A DNA stretch of 58,966 nt from Thermoplasmatota archaeon (lineage in GTDB: Archaea > Thermoplasmatota > E2 > DHVEG-1). Below are positions 26,461-35,869 of this stretch, one piece after another. The stretch spans positions 1-58,966 of the forward strand of contig JAFGML010000035.1 in NCBI GenBank assembly GCA_016927555.1, written 5' to 3'. The notes beneath the pieces are model-generated. The model saw only the letters and a program-made list of their open reading frames with translations. It was not told the DNA's origin and made no database searches. The translations under genes and the position numbers were made by a program. Numbering within the stretch: position 1 is the first letter of the stretch; each line of letters opens with the position of its first letter.

Positions 26461-28122
26461 TTATAGCGACAGCTTCGTTTTCAACAATGATGCGACGTCA
26501 TCAATGTTGATTCGCTCTTGTTTCGTGGTATCGCGGTCCCTGACAGTGACCCTGTGATCTGAGAGTGAGTCATGGTCCACGGTGACGCAGAAGGGTGTGC
26601 CAATTTCATCCATCCGTGCGTACCGTCGTCCTATAGTGCCGCTTTCATCGTAGTAGGTCTCGATGCCGTGCTTGCGGATGGTATCGTCGATGTCTCGTGC
26701 GAGACGTATGAGTTGTTCATTGCTGATTAAGGGAAACACGCCTGCTTTGATGGGTGCCATCTTGGGAGTGAGACGTAAGACGGTGTACTCCTCCTCTTTT
26801 TTCTTGTCTTCCACAAAGTTGTGCTCAAGTACGAAGTACAGGATGCGATCGATGCCGAAGGATGGTTCGATGACGTGGGGGACAAACTTTTCACCACTCT
26901 GTTTCTCTGTGACATCCACAATGTCGTAGCACTCTTTTGGGATCTCCAGTGGCTCGCCATCAACAGTGACTGTGATCTTCTTTGCTGTTGACGGGTGCAG
27001 AGTCTCCAACTGTTCCTTTATTTTCCCTGCTGTACTGCCAAACCGTGGTCCAAGGACGTTCATCTTTGGGATGATTTTTTTGGTGGTAATCTCCTTTGGC
27101 TCATCAAAGGGCCTGAGGGCGTACATGTCAACAGAGGATGAGACGATGTGGGCGTTGAGGTCGTAAGCGGATCGATCAGCGATGCCGACGCATTCGACCC
27201 AACCGAACCGCTCGCTGTGCAGCTCGGCATCCCAGCATTCCGTGGCGTAGTGCGCCAGCTCATCGGCTGCGTGTTTCCGGAACCTGAATTTCTTTGGATT
27301 TACCCCCGCTTGCAGCAGGAACTCTTGTGTGAGGTACATGTAGTACGCGAGTGCCTGGTTGTTGATGACCTTCTTTTTCACGGCATCAGCGACTGACATC
27401 TTCAGTTCATTTATGTTGTCAAAAAGGAAGAGTTCTTTGTCTTGGACGGTAGGGAACAGTGGATGTGTTTTATCCTGCGGGTCGAAGAAGATTTCTGCCT
27501 CAGCCATGGAGAATTCACGTTGTCGAATCGTCCCCTGACGAGGGGATATCTCATTGCGGTAGCCCCTTCCTATTTGTACGACTCCGAAGGGGAGTTTCTT
27601 TCTATTGAATTGGTACAGTAGGTGGAAGTTAGTGAAAATGCCTTGTGCGGTCTCCGGGCGTAAGAACGCCTTCCGTCCGTCACCAGCACCTATGCTAGTG
27701 GAGAACATGAGGTTGACAGGGTGTGCATCGTGTAAGGATGCATGGCAGGTCGGACACCGAATGTTGTCCTCATTCATTGCTTGCTCGACACTTAGTCCTT
27801 TGTCAATGATGTCTTCGACTTTGTAGGAGCGTTGACATTTCAGGCAGTCAACGGTGAGATCCGTGAACTCCTCGACATGACCTGACGCAGCTAACACCTC
27901 GTACAGCGTGATCGTCGGTGTGCTGATTTCAACGCATTTGTCGTGTAAGACAAAAAAACGTCTCCACAGGTTTTCAAGGTTGTTTTTGAGCTGAGAACCG
28001 AGTGGTCCATAGTCGTAGAACCCTGCGATGCCGCCATAGATCTCAAACGAAGGGTAGATGAACCCTCTGCGTTTGGCTACCATCATAATTCTATCGTAGA
28101 TGTCTTGTGGCATCAGTGTCAT
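26461..28122 (-). CDS. glyS: Glycyl-tRNA synthetase (alpha2 type)
   Basis: 'KRRGFIYPSFEIYGGIAGFYDYGPLGSQLKNNL', 'LRPETAQGIFTNF', 'GRGYRNEISPRQGTIRQREFSMAEAEIFF' and 'IEPSFGIDRILYFVLEH'. Confidence 0.97.
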   Translation of the reverse strand: MTLMPQDIYDRIMMVAKRRGFIYPSFEIYGGIAGFYDYGPLGSQLKNNLENLWRRFFVLHDKCVEISTPTITLYEVLAASGHVEEFTDLTVDCLKCQRSYKVEDIIDKGLSVEQAMNEDNIRCPTCHASLHDAHPVNLMFSTSIGAGDGRKAFLRPETAQGIFTNFHLLYQFNRKKLPFGVVQIGRGYRNEISPRQGTIRQREFSMAEAEIFFDPQDKTHPLFPTVQDKELFLFDNINELKMSVADAVKKKVINNQALAYYMYLTQEFLLQAGVNPKKFRFRKHAADELAHYATECWDAELHSERFGWVECVGIADRSAYDLNAHIVSSSVDMYALRPFDEPKEITTKKIIPKMNVLGPRFGSTAGKIKEQLETLHPSTAKKITVTVDGEPLEIPKECYDIVDVTEKQSGEKFVPHVIEPSFGIDRILYFVLEHNFVEDKKKEEEYTVLRLTPKMAPIKAGVFPLISNEQLIRLARDIDDTIRKHGIETYYDESGTIGRRYARMDEIGTPFCVTVDHDSLSDHRVTVRDRDTTKQERINIDDVASLLKTKLSL

Positions 28123-28144
28123 GCTCCCATGGCAAAAAAGGAAT

Positions 28145-29026
28145 TCATTTGGAGGATTTAAACATGCATGACATCAGATCGATATCGGTGACCATGCCCA
28201 ACAGTTTGTTCTCAGGGCTGACGACGGGCACATGGCTGATCTTGTTCTTCATCATCTTGCGTGCTGTCTCAGAGATCGGGTCGTTCTTGTACGCTTTTAT
28301 CACATTGGTGACCATGATTTCTTTCACTGCAACAGGTGGGAGATCCACCTTGGTCGTCGAGTAGTACAACCTGATGGTATCCCGGATGCCCTCCCAGGTC
28401 CACTCATCCTCATCGCCACCCATCCCCAGGTTGGTCTGCGACACGCTCTCTTTGATGTGGCTGAGTTTGAACAGGTCTCCTTCGCTGACGATACCAGCGA
28501 GTTGCCCTTCAAGGTTTAAAATAGGCAGAGCAGTCTCGTTGGTGACACTGATGATTTCCATGATAAGTGTAATCGGGGTTTCCTGGTACACGGGGACGAG
28601 ATTTCTCGTGAAATAGTTATCAACAATGTCATCGTACTCATCGGTTAAGGCTTTGAGCACATCGGTTGGGCTGATGATGCCGACGATGTTCTTGCGTTTA
28701 TCAACCACGGGTAGGCCATGGATGCGGTGCTCGTAGAGCAGTTTCGCAGCGCTGGTCAGTGAATCGTCCTTCATGACAGTGATAGGTTTGGTACTCATGA
28801 TTAACGCGATTTGCTCTTCGTCAGGGTTCCTGAAAATATCGGAACGAGTGAGAACACCTGCGACTTTCTTTGTGTCTTTCTTCAGGATTGGCATCCCGGA
28901 GACGTTGTGTTTGGCAAGGGTTTTTAAGGCGTCTCGAATCGTCCCTGGTACGTAGCCAACGATTAAATCCTTTGACATCGCGTCTTCAATTTTCATCATG
29001 CTGTTATCCCTCTTCATCCCTATCAT
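28145..29026 (-). CDS. Four-CBS-domain protein
   Basis: Repeated CBS signatures: 'VSGMPILKKDTKKVAGVLTRSDI', 'IHGLPVVDKRKNIVGIISPTDVL', 'ETALPILNLEGQLAGIVSEGDLF' and 'ISHVPVVSPENKLLGMVTDIDLM'. Confidence 0.92.
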   Translation of the reverse strand: MIGMKRDNSMMKIEDAMSKDLIVGYVPGTIRDALKTLAKHNVSGMPILKKDTKKVAGVLTRSDIFRNPDEEQIALIMSTKPITVMKDDSLTSAAKLLYEHRIHGLPVVDKRKNIVGIISPTDVLKALTDEYDDIVDNYFTRNLVPVYQETPITLIMEIISVTNETALPILNLEGQLAGIVSEGDLFKLSHIKESVSQTNLGMGGDEDEWTWEGIRDTIRLYYSTTKVDLPPVAVKEIMVTNVIKAYKNDPISETARKMMKNKISHVPVVSPENKLLGMVTDIDLMSCMFKSSK

Positions 29027-30051
29027 CTACGGTATAGGAGTTTTAAAGACCCTTTCTCTAAAACAATGAAGTGTTGTAATAGGGTGGGCCCCTGAATATC
29101 ATCATCTAAATTTAAAGCTTTCCTTGGAGTATATGTTACCATTTTCAGGAGTTCTTCAGTAGAAAAGCTACCAGAGTTGCGTAAGAAGCGGACCTCCTCG
29201 CTGACATCAGGCGTGTTGATCATCGCGTTGTCGGTTCCCAGCAATACGGTCACCTTGGTCTGTTTCATCAGAGAAAAATTATGCTTCAGATGAAAAAAGG
29301 AATAGGAGCGAGGGCAGATGACGACAGGAATACCTGCATCATGCACACGCTGAAGATCAGCCTGCGTTGCCTGAATCATGTGCACCAGAAGGCCTGGTCG
29401 TAACTCCAAGATACGATCCACGTCCTCACGGAGTATCTCACTGGCGTGTACGGCGAACATCTTGTTTTTTCTCCGGGTATGGGCTGCGATTTTCTCTATC
29501 TCCGAAGGCTCCCAGTCTGAGAGGCTGCTCAGGCCGATGCCATCTGAATTCTGCAGGAGCCAGTCGACCTCCTCTCGTTCGTATTTCATCTGCGATGGCC
29601 GTGAGAGAATCATCGCATGAACACTGCTGTGCCTCAGTGCCCTCCTCAGCTGAAAAATTCCTATGAGGCCTCCTTCTCGAAAATCACAGAAGCCTGCGGT
29701 ACCAGCAGCGCTCATCTCTGAGACTGCCTGCTGCATTCCCTGGACAACTTCCTGCTCTGTTGCGCCTTTGAGCAGTTGGAATTTAACTCCATCTGGGGGG
29801 CGGACCAACTCTGAGACACTACGAGGCAACGGGAGCTTTTTGGTTCGGATGAAGGCATCGCCGAGATGAGTATGGGCATTCACCAACGTTGGAAGAATCA
29901 CTCCCTTTGCCACTGGTTGTGCTGGTGGGACGCCTTTTCCAATCTCAACTGCTTGGCTCTTGGCTGAAAATCCAAGGTACCCGTGAACAAAACCCTCGTG
30001 GAGGAGGATGTCTCCCTGGACGTACTGCATACGCAACTGGGAAAGACCCAC
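29023..30051 (-). CDS. Amidohydrolase-superfamily metal-dependent hydrolase
   Basis: 'VILPTLVNAHTHLGDAF', 'FAVHASEILREDVDRIL', 'IPVVICPRSYSFF' and 'VLLGTDNAMINTPDVSEEVRFL'. Confidence 0.85.
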   Translation of the reverse strand: MGLSQLRMQYVQGDILLHEGFVHGYLGFSAKSQAVEIGKGVPPAQPVAKGVILPTLVNAHTHLGDAFIRTKKLPLPRSVSELVRPPDGVKFQLLKGATEQEVVQGMQQAVSEMSAAGTAGFCDFREGGLIGIFQLRRALRHSSVHAMILSRPSQMKYEREEVDWLLQNSDGIGLSSLSDWEPSEIEKIAAHTRRKNKMFAVHASEILREDVDRILELRPGLLVHMIQATQADLQRVHDAGIPVVICPRSYSFFHLKHNFSLMKQTKVTVLLGTDNAMINTPDVSEEVRFLRNSGSFSTEELLKMVTYTPRKALNLDDDIQGPTLLQHFIVLEKGSLKLLYRR

Positions 30052-30126
30052 GTGTTTTTATAGTCTTTTTTCCCTCTGTTTCACCCTGACGAGAGGGTGC
30101 TATAGAAATATTTTTGTATACACCTG

Positions 30127-31275
30127 ATGATTTCTCCCCCTCTCTTTCATTCTCCGATGTCTGTTGCATCACTTGAGATGTCCAGAGAGAGTAAGAACGT
30201 AGAGATGGTTAGCATGGTTGAACATGACTTGGAACGAACATCATCAGTGGATAAGAGCAATATGCTCGATGGACTCGCTCGGTTTCCTGAGCAAATCAAA
30301 GAGGCACTAGCGATTGCTGAGACGGTGGAGCGCTTCACTTTTTTAAAAGTAGATGACGTCGTCGTCTCCGGGATGGGCGGGTCTGCGATTTCTGGGGACA
30401 TTCTCGCCAGTCTGTTTCGAGATACCCTTGATGTCCCCCTCGTCGTCAACAGAGACTACGATCTCCCAAAGTGGGTGAATAAGGACACCCTTGTCCTGTG
30501 CATGAGCTACTCAGGGAACACCTCTGAGACGCTCAGTTCCTTTAAACTGGCGTACCAGAAAAAATGTAAAATCATCTGCATCTCCACTGGTGGGAAACTC
30601 CAGGAGCTTGCTGAAAAACGCCAGGTGCCTTTTGTGAAAATCCCTGCTGGACTTCAGCCACGGGCAGCCACCCCGTACTTGCTGTTTCCCGCTATTGTCT
30701 TTTTGAAGAAAATCGGCTTAGTCAAAACAGCAATTGAGACAGACATCCAGGAAACCATCACCATCACCCAAGAGTTCATCACCACACTTCACCGAACAGT
30801 CCCACTGGAGAGTAACCCTGCGAAGCAGCTGGCAACAAAAATACACCAGACCATCCCTCAGGTCTACGGCTGGGGTGTGTACGCACCCATTGCACTCCGT
30901 TGGCGTCATCAGTTCAATGAGAACAGTAAAGTCATCGCTCGCACAGACATAGTCCCTGAGTGCAACCACAATGATCTCGTCGGCTGGTCCGCAAACCCGG
31001 AAGTCTCGAAACTCTTCTCCTGTATTCTCTTCCGAGATAGAGATGAGGAGCTCGTTGAAATGACACGGCGGCTGGAGTTCATGCACGACCTGTGCTCCAA
31101 CATGGCGGGCGCTGTCATCGAAGTCACACCGAAAGGGAAAAGCAGACTGGCGAAGATGATGTACTTCATGTGCCTTGGTGATTTCACGAGTTGTTACCTC
31201 GCGGTGCTCAGAGGCATTGACCCAAGTCCCGTGGACATCATCACAGCGCTGAAGAACCGACTCGCAGAAAAATAA
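30127..31275 (+). CDS. Bifunctional phosphoglucose/phosphomannose isomerase
   Basis: SIS-domain 'DVVVSGMGGSAISGDILASLF', 'LVLCMSYSGNTSETLSSFKLAYQKKCKIICISTGGKL' and 'PECNHNDLVGW'. Start codon uncertain. Confidence 0.9.
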   Translation: MISPPLFHSPMSVASLEMSRESKNVEMVSMVEHDLERTSSVDKSNMLDGLARFPEQIKEALAIAETVERFTFLKVDDVVVSGMGGSAISGDILASLFRDTLDVPLVVNRDYDLPKWVNKDTLVLCMSYSGNTSETLSSFKLAYQKKCKIICISTGGKLQELAEKRQVPFVKIPAGLQPRAATPYLLFPAIVFLKKIGLVKTAIETDIQETITITQEFITTLHRTVPLESNPAKQLATKIHQTIPQVYGWGVYAPIALRWRHQFNENSKVIARTDIVPECNHNDLVGWSANPEVSKLFSCILFRDRDEELVEMTRRLEFMHDLCSNMAGAVIEVTPKGKSRLAKMMYFMCLGDFTSCYLAVLRGIDPSPVDIITALKNRLAEK

Positions 31276-31347
31276 TCTGTCCGAACTCTATTGAAAAAGC
31301 ATAAATAGGCAGTACTGCATCTTTCCACGCAGCACTCACACGAAGGG

Positions 31348-32553
31348 ATGAGGATGACGAGGCCACCTGCGATCAAACCACTCACCGTCTTATGTATTCT
31401 TCTACTGTCTGTCGCAGTCCACTGCCTGTTCGTATTACCCGGCTCTGCTCAAGACGATGACTCCCTTACGGTTGCGCTGTATGATTCTGAGGATTGGAAT
31501 GAGTACATCGGCACGACGGTGCTTGAAGGAAAGCAGTACGATATCATTGCAAGCACCGCGGATGAAACCATCGAACTCAATGTCACCATTACTGTGCTTG
31601 GGCAGACGTACTTCATCAACGAGACGCAGCCATTCATTACGATCACTGCTCCTCTCTTTGATCAAACACATTCATTTCTGATCAATGCAACAAAAGAAGG
31701 GTATGTTCCTTATACATCAGAAATCAGCGTTGTACAAGGATTCCTGTCGGTTGTTGCTGATCGTAGCATCGTTGAAGAAAAAAAGGAGTTCCAAGTCACG
31801 GTCACCGACCACGATGGTCACCCCGTCGCTGATGTGACTGTCACGACCTCTGGCAACACCGAACCCGCTATTACTGATGCGCAGGGAGTCGCCTACATTG
31901 ATGCACCAAACGTGGACAACGATGTCACCATCAGCATTCAGGCCACAAAGGAAGGCTTCCTCCTCGGAGCTACGACCATTCGCATCGACAACGTCGAAGG
32001 ATTCCTCCTGGATTTCACCGGCGTCCAGTTCCTCCAGGTTCTCCCCATTCTCCTCGCAGTGCTCGTTGTCATCATCGCTATCATCATCGTCCTGTGGAGG
32101 CAGAAACGAAGCAAGTACATGGCGGGGGTGCCTCCTTCATCAGACACACCAGCTGAGCCGCTCCCCTACACACAGAGACGATCCAGCAACCACGCCACCC
32201 ATGACGCCACCCTCTACTCCGTCGACCAGAAGAAAGACCTCTCTGTCTCAACACCTTCTTCCAAGGTAGAAGAACTCCGCATCCCCGTACAAGAAAAGAA
32301 GAAAGAAACCACCTACCTGACCACCGACAAGCACCCAGAGCACCCTGTGCAGCAACAGAAGACAGAACCAGATGAGTGGTTCAAAGGGGAGAACTACATG
32401 CGGTACAAACTCGATGAGCTCACCGGGCAAATCGACCAACAGACCGACGGCAAATGGTTCGAAGGAGAACGCGACAGCAAGTACAAGGTCGATGAGACGC
32501 TCAAGAAATCCGCAAAGAAGAAAAAAGACGATGAGGAAGACGACACCAAATAA
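31348..32553 (+). CDS. Membrane protein with extracellular carboxypeptidase-regulatory/Ig-like domains and cytoplasmic repeat tail
   Basis: Signal peptide, 'VTVTDHDGHPVADVTVTTSGNTEPAITDAQGVAYIDAPNVDNDVTISIQATKEGFL', TM 'VLPILLAVLVVIIAIIIVLW', and a charged tail with a repeated WF.GE motif. Confidence 0.7.
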   Translation: MRMTRPPAIKPLTVLCILLLSVAVHCLFVLPGSAQDDDSLTVALYDSEDWNEYIGTTVLEGKQYDIIASTADETIELNVTITVLGQTYFINETQPFITITAPLFDQTHSFLINATKEGYVPYTSEISVVQGFLSVVADRSIVEEKKEFQVTVTDHDGHPVADVTVTTSGNTEPAITDAQGVAYIDAPNVDNDVTISIQATKEGFLLGATTIRIDNVEGFLLDFTGVQFLQVLPILLAVLVVIIAIIIVLWRQKRSKYMAGVPPSSDTPAEPLPYTQRRSSNHATHDATLYSVDQKKDLSVSTPSSKVEELRIPVQEKKKETTYLTTDKHPEHPVQQQKTEPDEWFKGENYMRYKLDELTGQIDQQTDGKWFEGERDSKYKVDETLKKSAKKKKDDEEDDTK

Positions 32554-32654
32554 TCTGCTTCTTTTACCCGCTCCCTTGTTGATTGCAGAAACTTGCCCTC
32601 CCGTCACTTCATGAACAGGATGATTTTTGTAGCAGCGAGGTTATCACTGTCTCT

Positions 32655-33662
32655 ATGCAGCTCCTCTTCGAACTCTCAAAAGAACATCCTACTCTACCAC
32701 ACGCAGAAGTACTCAGCTGTCTTTCAGCAGAAGCACCCTACTGTACTGTCCTTGAGAAGAACGACAATGTCCTCATAGTCGATGCCCCCGTGACCGAACC
32801 CCCAATCCAGAGACTCGCTGAGCGACTCGCGTTGACCACAACCATAGATCAGATGCTGTTCTCCTGCCCCGCTGACCTCGATGCGATTGCACACGCTGCA
32901 GAGCAGCACCCACTCATGACCCCCGGGTCAATGGCCATACGCTGTCACAACCGTTCCACTACGCTCCACTCGCCAGATCTCATCGATCGTCTTGGGGGCA
33001 TCTACACACCACACAGAGACGTCAATCTCATCGCCCCAGACATCGAACTACGTGCCATCGTCACACAACACACTGCCTACGTTGGGATAAAGAAGGCTGC
33101 TGTTGATACGCGTCAGTTCCACCGACGGCGCGGGCACCTCCGCCCCTTCTTAGCCCCGATTACACTTCACCCAAAGCTCGCCCGTGCGTTGGTGAATCTC
33201 TCTTCAATAAAAACACATGGTCTTTTACTGGACCCTTTCTGTGGCACCGGAGGCATCCTGCTCGAGGCAGGGTTGATAGGAGCAAGAACAATTGGCAGTG
33301 ACATTCAACAACAGATGATTAACGGCTGTCGAAAGACACTTGAACATTACGGGATCACCAATCATCAGTTATTCTGCTGCGACATTGGCCGCATCTCGAC
33401 GTGTGTCCCACCCGTTGATGCGGTGGTGACTGATTTTCCCTACGGCAAGGCAACCACCACCAAAGGCGAACACCTGCAAGAGCTGTACGACCGTGCCTTT
33501 GCCGCTATTGCCTCTGTCGTCAAACCACATGGTACGGTTGTCGTTGGTCTGTCTGAGCAATCCCTCGGCGCCCTCGGTGACCCGTACCTCACACGTGTCG
33601 ACTCCCATGCGTTCCGTGTCCATCGCAGTCTCACCCGTTATTTCTACGTGTACCGCAAGTAA
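32655..33662 (+). CDS. tRNA (guanine-N2)-dimethyltransferase, Trm-G10 type (THUMP/MTase)
   Basis: 'LLDPFCGTGGILLEAGLIGARTIGSDIQQQMINGCRKTLEHYG' and catalytic 'DAVVTDFPYGKATTTKGEHLQELYDRAF' (DFPYG). Confidence 0.9.
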   Translation: MQLLFELSKEHPTLPHAEVLSCLSAEAPYCTVLEKNDNVLIVDAPVTEPPIQRLAERLALTTTIDQMLFSCPADLDAIAHAAEQHPLMTPGSMAIRCHNRSTTLHSPDLIDRLGGIYTPHRDVNLIAPDIELRAIVTQHTAYVGIKKAAVDTRQFHRRRGHLRPFLAPITLHPKLARALVNLSSIKTHGLLLDPFCGTGGILLEAGLIGARTIGSDIQQQMINGCRKTLEHYGITNHQLFCCDIGRISTCVPPVDAVVTDFPYGKATTTKGEHLQELYDRAFAAIASVVKPHGTVVVGLSEQSLGALGDPYLTRVDSHAFRVHRSLTRYFYVYRK

Positions 33663-33702
33663 CCACAACCCTTTTACCCTGAGGTGGCATCCGTTTCTCA
33701 CC

Positions 33703-34623
33703 ATGACGCAGCTGAGCATTATCTTTCTTGGAACTGGCGGCAGCTGGCCGACTGTACAACGCAATGTCACCTCTCTGGCTATCAAACGAGGCAGTGAAAT
33801 CCTGCTCTTCGACTGTGGAGAGGGCACCCAGCGGCAGTTCCAGAAATCAAACCTCAGTTACATGCAGATTTCAAAGATCTTCATCACCCACTTCCATGGA
33901 GACCACTTCCTGGGATTACCAGGGTTAATCCAGACGATGCAGTTGAACGACCGTAACGAACCACTCCACATCTACGGCCCCAAAGGCATGGAGGACCTGA
34001 CCTCCCGCCTCCTCCACCTCGGGTACTTTCGACCAAACTACGAGATCATCCCCCATGAACTTTCTGCAGGTGATGCCGTTGACTTCGAGGGGTACAGCAT
34101 TCAGACGCTGAGAACCGCACACAATATTCCCGCTCTTGCCTACTGTCTCATCGAGGTGGAACGCCCGGGGAAATTCAATAAACCAAAAGCCCTTGAACTG
34201 GGCGTACCCGAAGGTCCCTTATTCAGCAAGCTGCAACATGGACACTCAGTTACACTCCCGAGTGGTAAAGTCATCACCCCAGACATGATTTTAGGGAAGA
34301 AACGGAAAGGTCGAAAGATAGTGATTTCTGGTGACACGCGCCCCTGCGAGGAAATGATTGCGTTTTCAAAAGATGCGGATGTCTTGATCCATGAGGCGAC
34401 ATTCGCCTCAGAGCTGGAAGACATCGCCGCGGGCTACGGTCACACCACCGCTGCACAGGCGGCAGACATCGCGAAAAAAGCAGGGGTGGAACAACTGTTC
34501 TTAGTCCACATCAGTCCCCGGTACCTCGACCATCGTGTCCTGGAAGACGACGCGCGGACACTTTTTAAAAAATCGTATGTACCAAAGGATTTTCAAGAAG
34601 TTGAAATAAAACTAAAAAAATAG
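33703..34623 (+). CDS. rnz: Ribonuclease Z
   Basis: 'IIFLGTGGSWPTVQRNVTSLAI', 'DCGEGTQRQF', 'IFITHFHGDHFLGLPGL' and 'FLVHISPRY'. Track start at 33493 is too far upstream. Confidence 0.95.
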   Translation: MTQLSIIFLGTGGSWPTVQRNVTSLAIKRGSEILLFDCGEGTQRQFQKSNLSYMQISKIFITHFHGDHFLGLPGLIQTMQLNDRNEPLHIYGPKGMEDLTSRLLHLGYFRPNYEIIPHELSAGDAVDFEGYSIQTLRTAHNIPALAYCLIEVERPGKFNKPKALELGVPEGPLFSKLQHGHSVTLPSGKVITPDMILGKKRKGRKIVISGDTRPCEEMIAFSKDADVLIHEATFASELEDIAAGYGHTTAAQAADIAKKAGVEQLFLVHISPRYLDHRVLEDDARTLFKKSYVPKDFQEVEIKLKK

Positions 34624-34659
34624 AAGGCTCCCCTGCACCAATACTTGTATGAAAGGGAC

Positions 34660-35706
34660 TTAGTCCTCTACGGGTTTTGCAAAAAAGGTTCGTGCGATGT
34701 TGTAAATCTTCATGTCAACAATACGAAGCTTCGTGACCGATTCGTTCAGATCAACAGGGACAATTTCATATCCCCGTAACGCCACCATCTTGCCGAACTG
34801 ACCGCTCTTCACGAGTTCGACAGCTTCGACACCATAGCGTGTTGCCAGCACACGATCATAGGCCGTCGGGGATCCACCACGTTGCACATGACCAAGCACC
34901 GTGAACCGCGTCTCGACACCCAGGCGTTTCTCAATTTCTTTTGCCAACCGCTGACCAATACCGCCAAGCCTCACATGCCCAAACTCATCTTTCTCTTGAG
35001 ATACGGTCTCAAACTGCTTGGTATCCTTGGGTATCGCCCCCTCAGACACCACGACGATGCTAAACTTCTTACCGGTGTCATGACGCGCCTTCAGATTCGC
35101 GCAGAGTGCATCAAGGTCAAATGGTATCTCAGGAATAAGGATATCATCTGCCCCGCCCGCGATGCCTGACATGGTCGCAATCCACCCAGCGTGTCGGCCC
35201 ATGACCTCAAGGACCATGATGCGGTGATGTGATTCCGCAGTCGTATGCAGCCGGTCAATCGCGTCTGTCACAATCGACACTGCTGTGTCAAACCCAAACG
35301 TGTAATCAGTCCCTGAAATGTCGTTATCAATGGTTTTGGGTACACCAACAAGTGGAATCCCCATTTTATAGAGCTTCAGTGCAACCCCCAGGGTGTCTTC
35401 CCCGCCAATCGCGATCAGTGCGTCCAGCTTGAATTTTTTCATATTGTCTAAAAGTGCATCGACGTGCTTTTGATCTTTAAAGGGATTGGTCCGTGATGTG
35501 CCAAGGATCGTCCCCCCTTTTGGTAGAATCCCAGAGATATGCGTCTCGGTCAACGTCATCACCTGACCTTCGATGAGTCCTTTCCAACCATCGATAATAC
35601 CGAGAACCTCCCAGCCGTTTCTGTGGGATTTCTTCACGACGGCACGGATTACCGCGTTGAGACCTGGACAGTCGCCGCCCCCAGTTAAAACGCCAATCTT
35701 TTTCAT
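34660..35706 (-). CDS. 6-phosphofructokinase (PFKA family), predicted PPi-dependent
   Basis: 'GVLTGGGDCPGLNAVIRAVV', 'IAIGGEDTLGVALKL', 'GVPKTIDNDISGTDYTFGFDTA' and 'EVMGRHAGWIA'. Asp/Lys at the nucleotide-discriminating positions. Confidence 0.92.
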   Translation of the reverse strand: MKKIGVLTGGGDCPGLNAVIRAVVKKSHRNGWEVLGIIDGWKGLIEGQVMTLTETHISGILPKGGTILGTSRTNPFKDQKHVDALLDNMKKFKLDALIAIGGEDTLGVALKLYKMGIPLVGVPKTIDNDISGTDYTFGFDTAVSIVTDAIDRLHTTAESHHRIMVLEVMGRHAGWIATMSGIAGGADDILIPEIPFDLDALCANLKARHDTGKKFSIVVVSEGAIPKDTKQFETVSQEKDEFGHVRLGGIGQRLAKEIEKRLGVETRFTVLGHVQRGGSPTAYDRVLATRYGVEAVELVKSGQFGKMVALRGYEIVPVDLNESVTKLRIVDMKIYNIARTFFAKPVED

Positions 35707-35803
35707 GTGCCTCCACTCACTTGAAACTGTCGAAAACCTTTATCTGCCGACTCTTTAATAATGTATGGTTCTCATGCTTCAAGGAAAATCGGGGTTATTT
35801 TTT

Positions 35804-35824
35804 TTTAGTTAAATGAAAACTAAA
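35804..35824. promoter_or_regulatory. 7-bp inverted repeat TTTAGTT-N7-AACTAAA at the likely promoter of the P-type ATPase
   Basis: Perfect 7-bp arms read directly from the sequence. The right arm abuts a TATA-like AAATATAA. Located about 50-65 nt upstream of the ATG at 35870. Confidence 0.35.
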
Positions 35825-35869
35825 TATAACACCATGTGGTTCCACGTGGGAACAGAGGCGGGAGATGTT

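Noticed and set aside
34660-35706. Phosphofructokinase as a standard ATP-dependent enzyme
   Set aside because: The residues at the discriminating positions (Asp and Lys) match PPi-dependent enzymes, so ATP specificity was not assumed.
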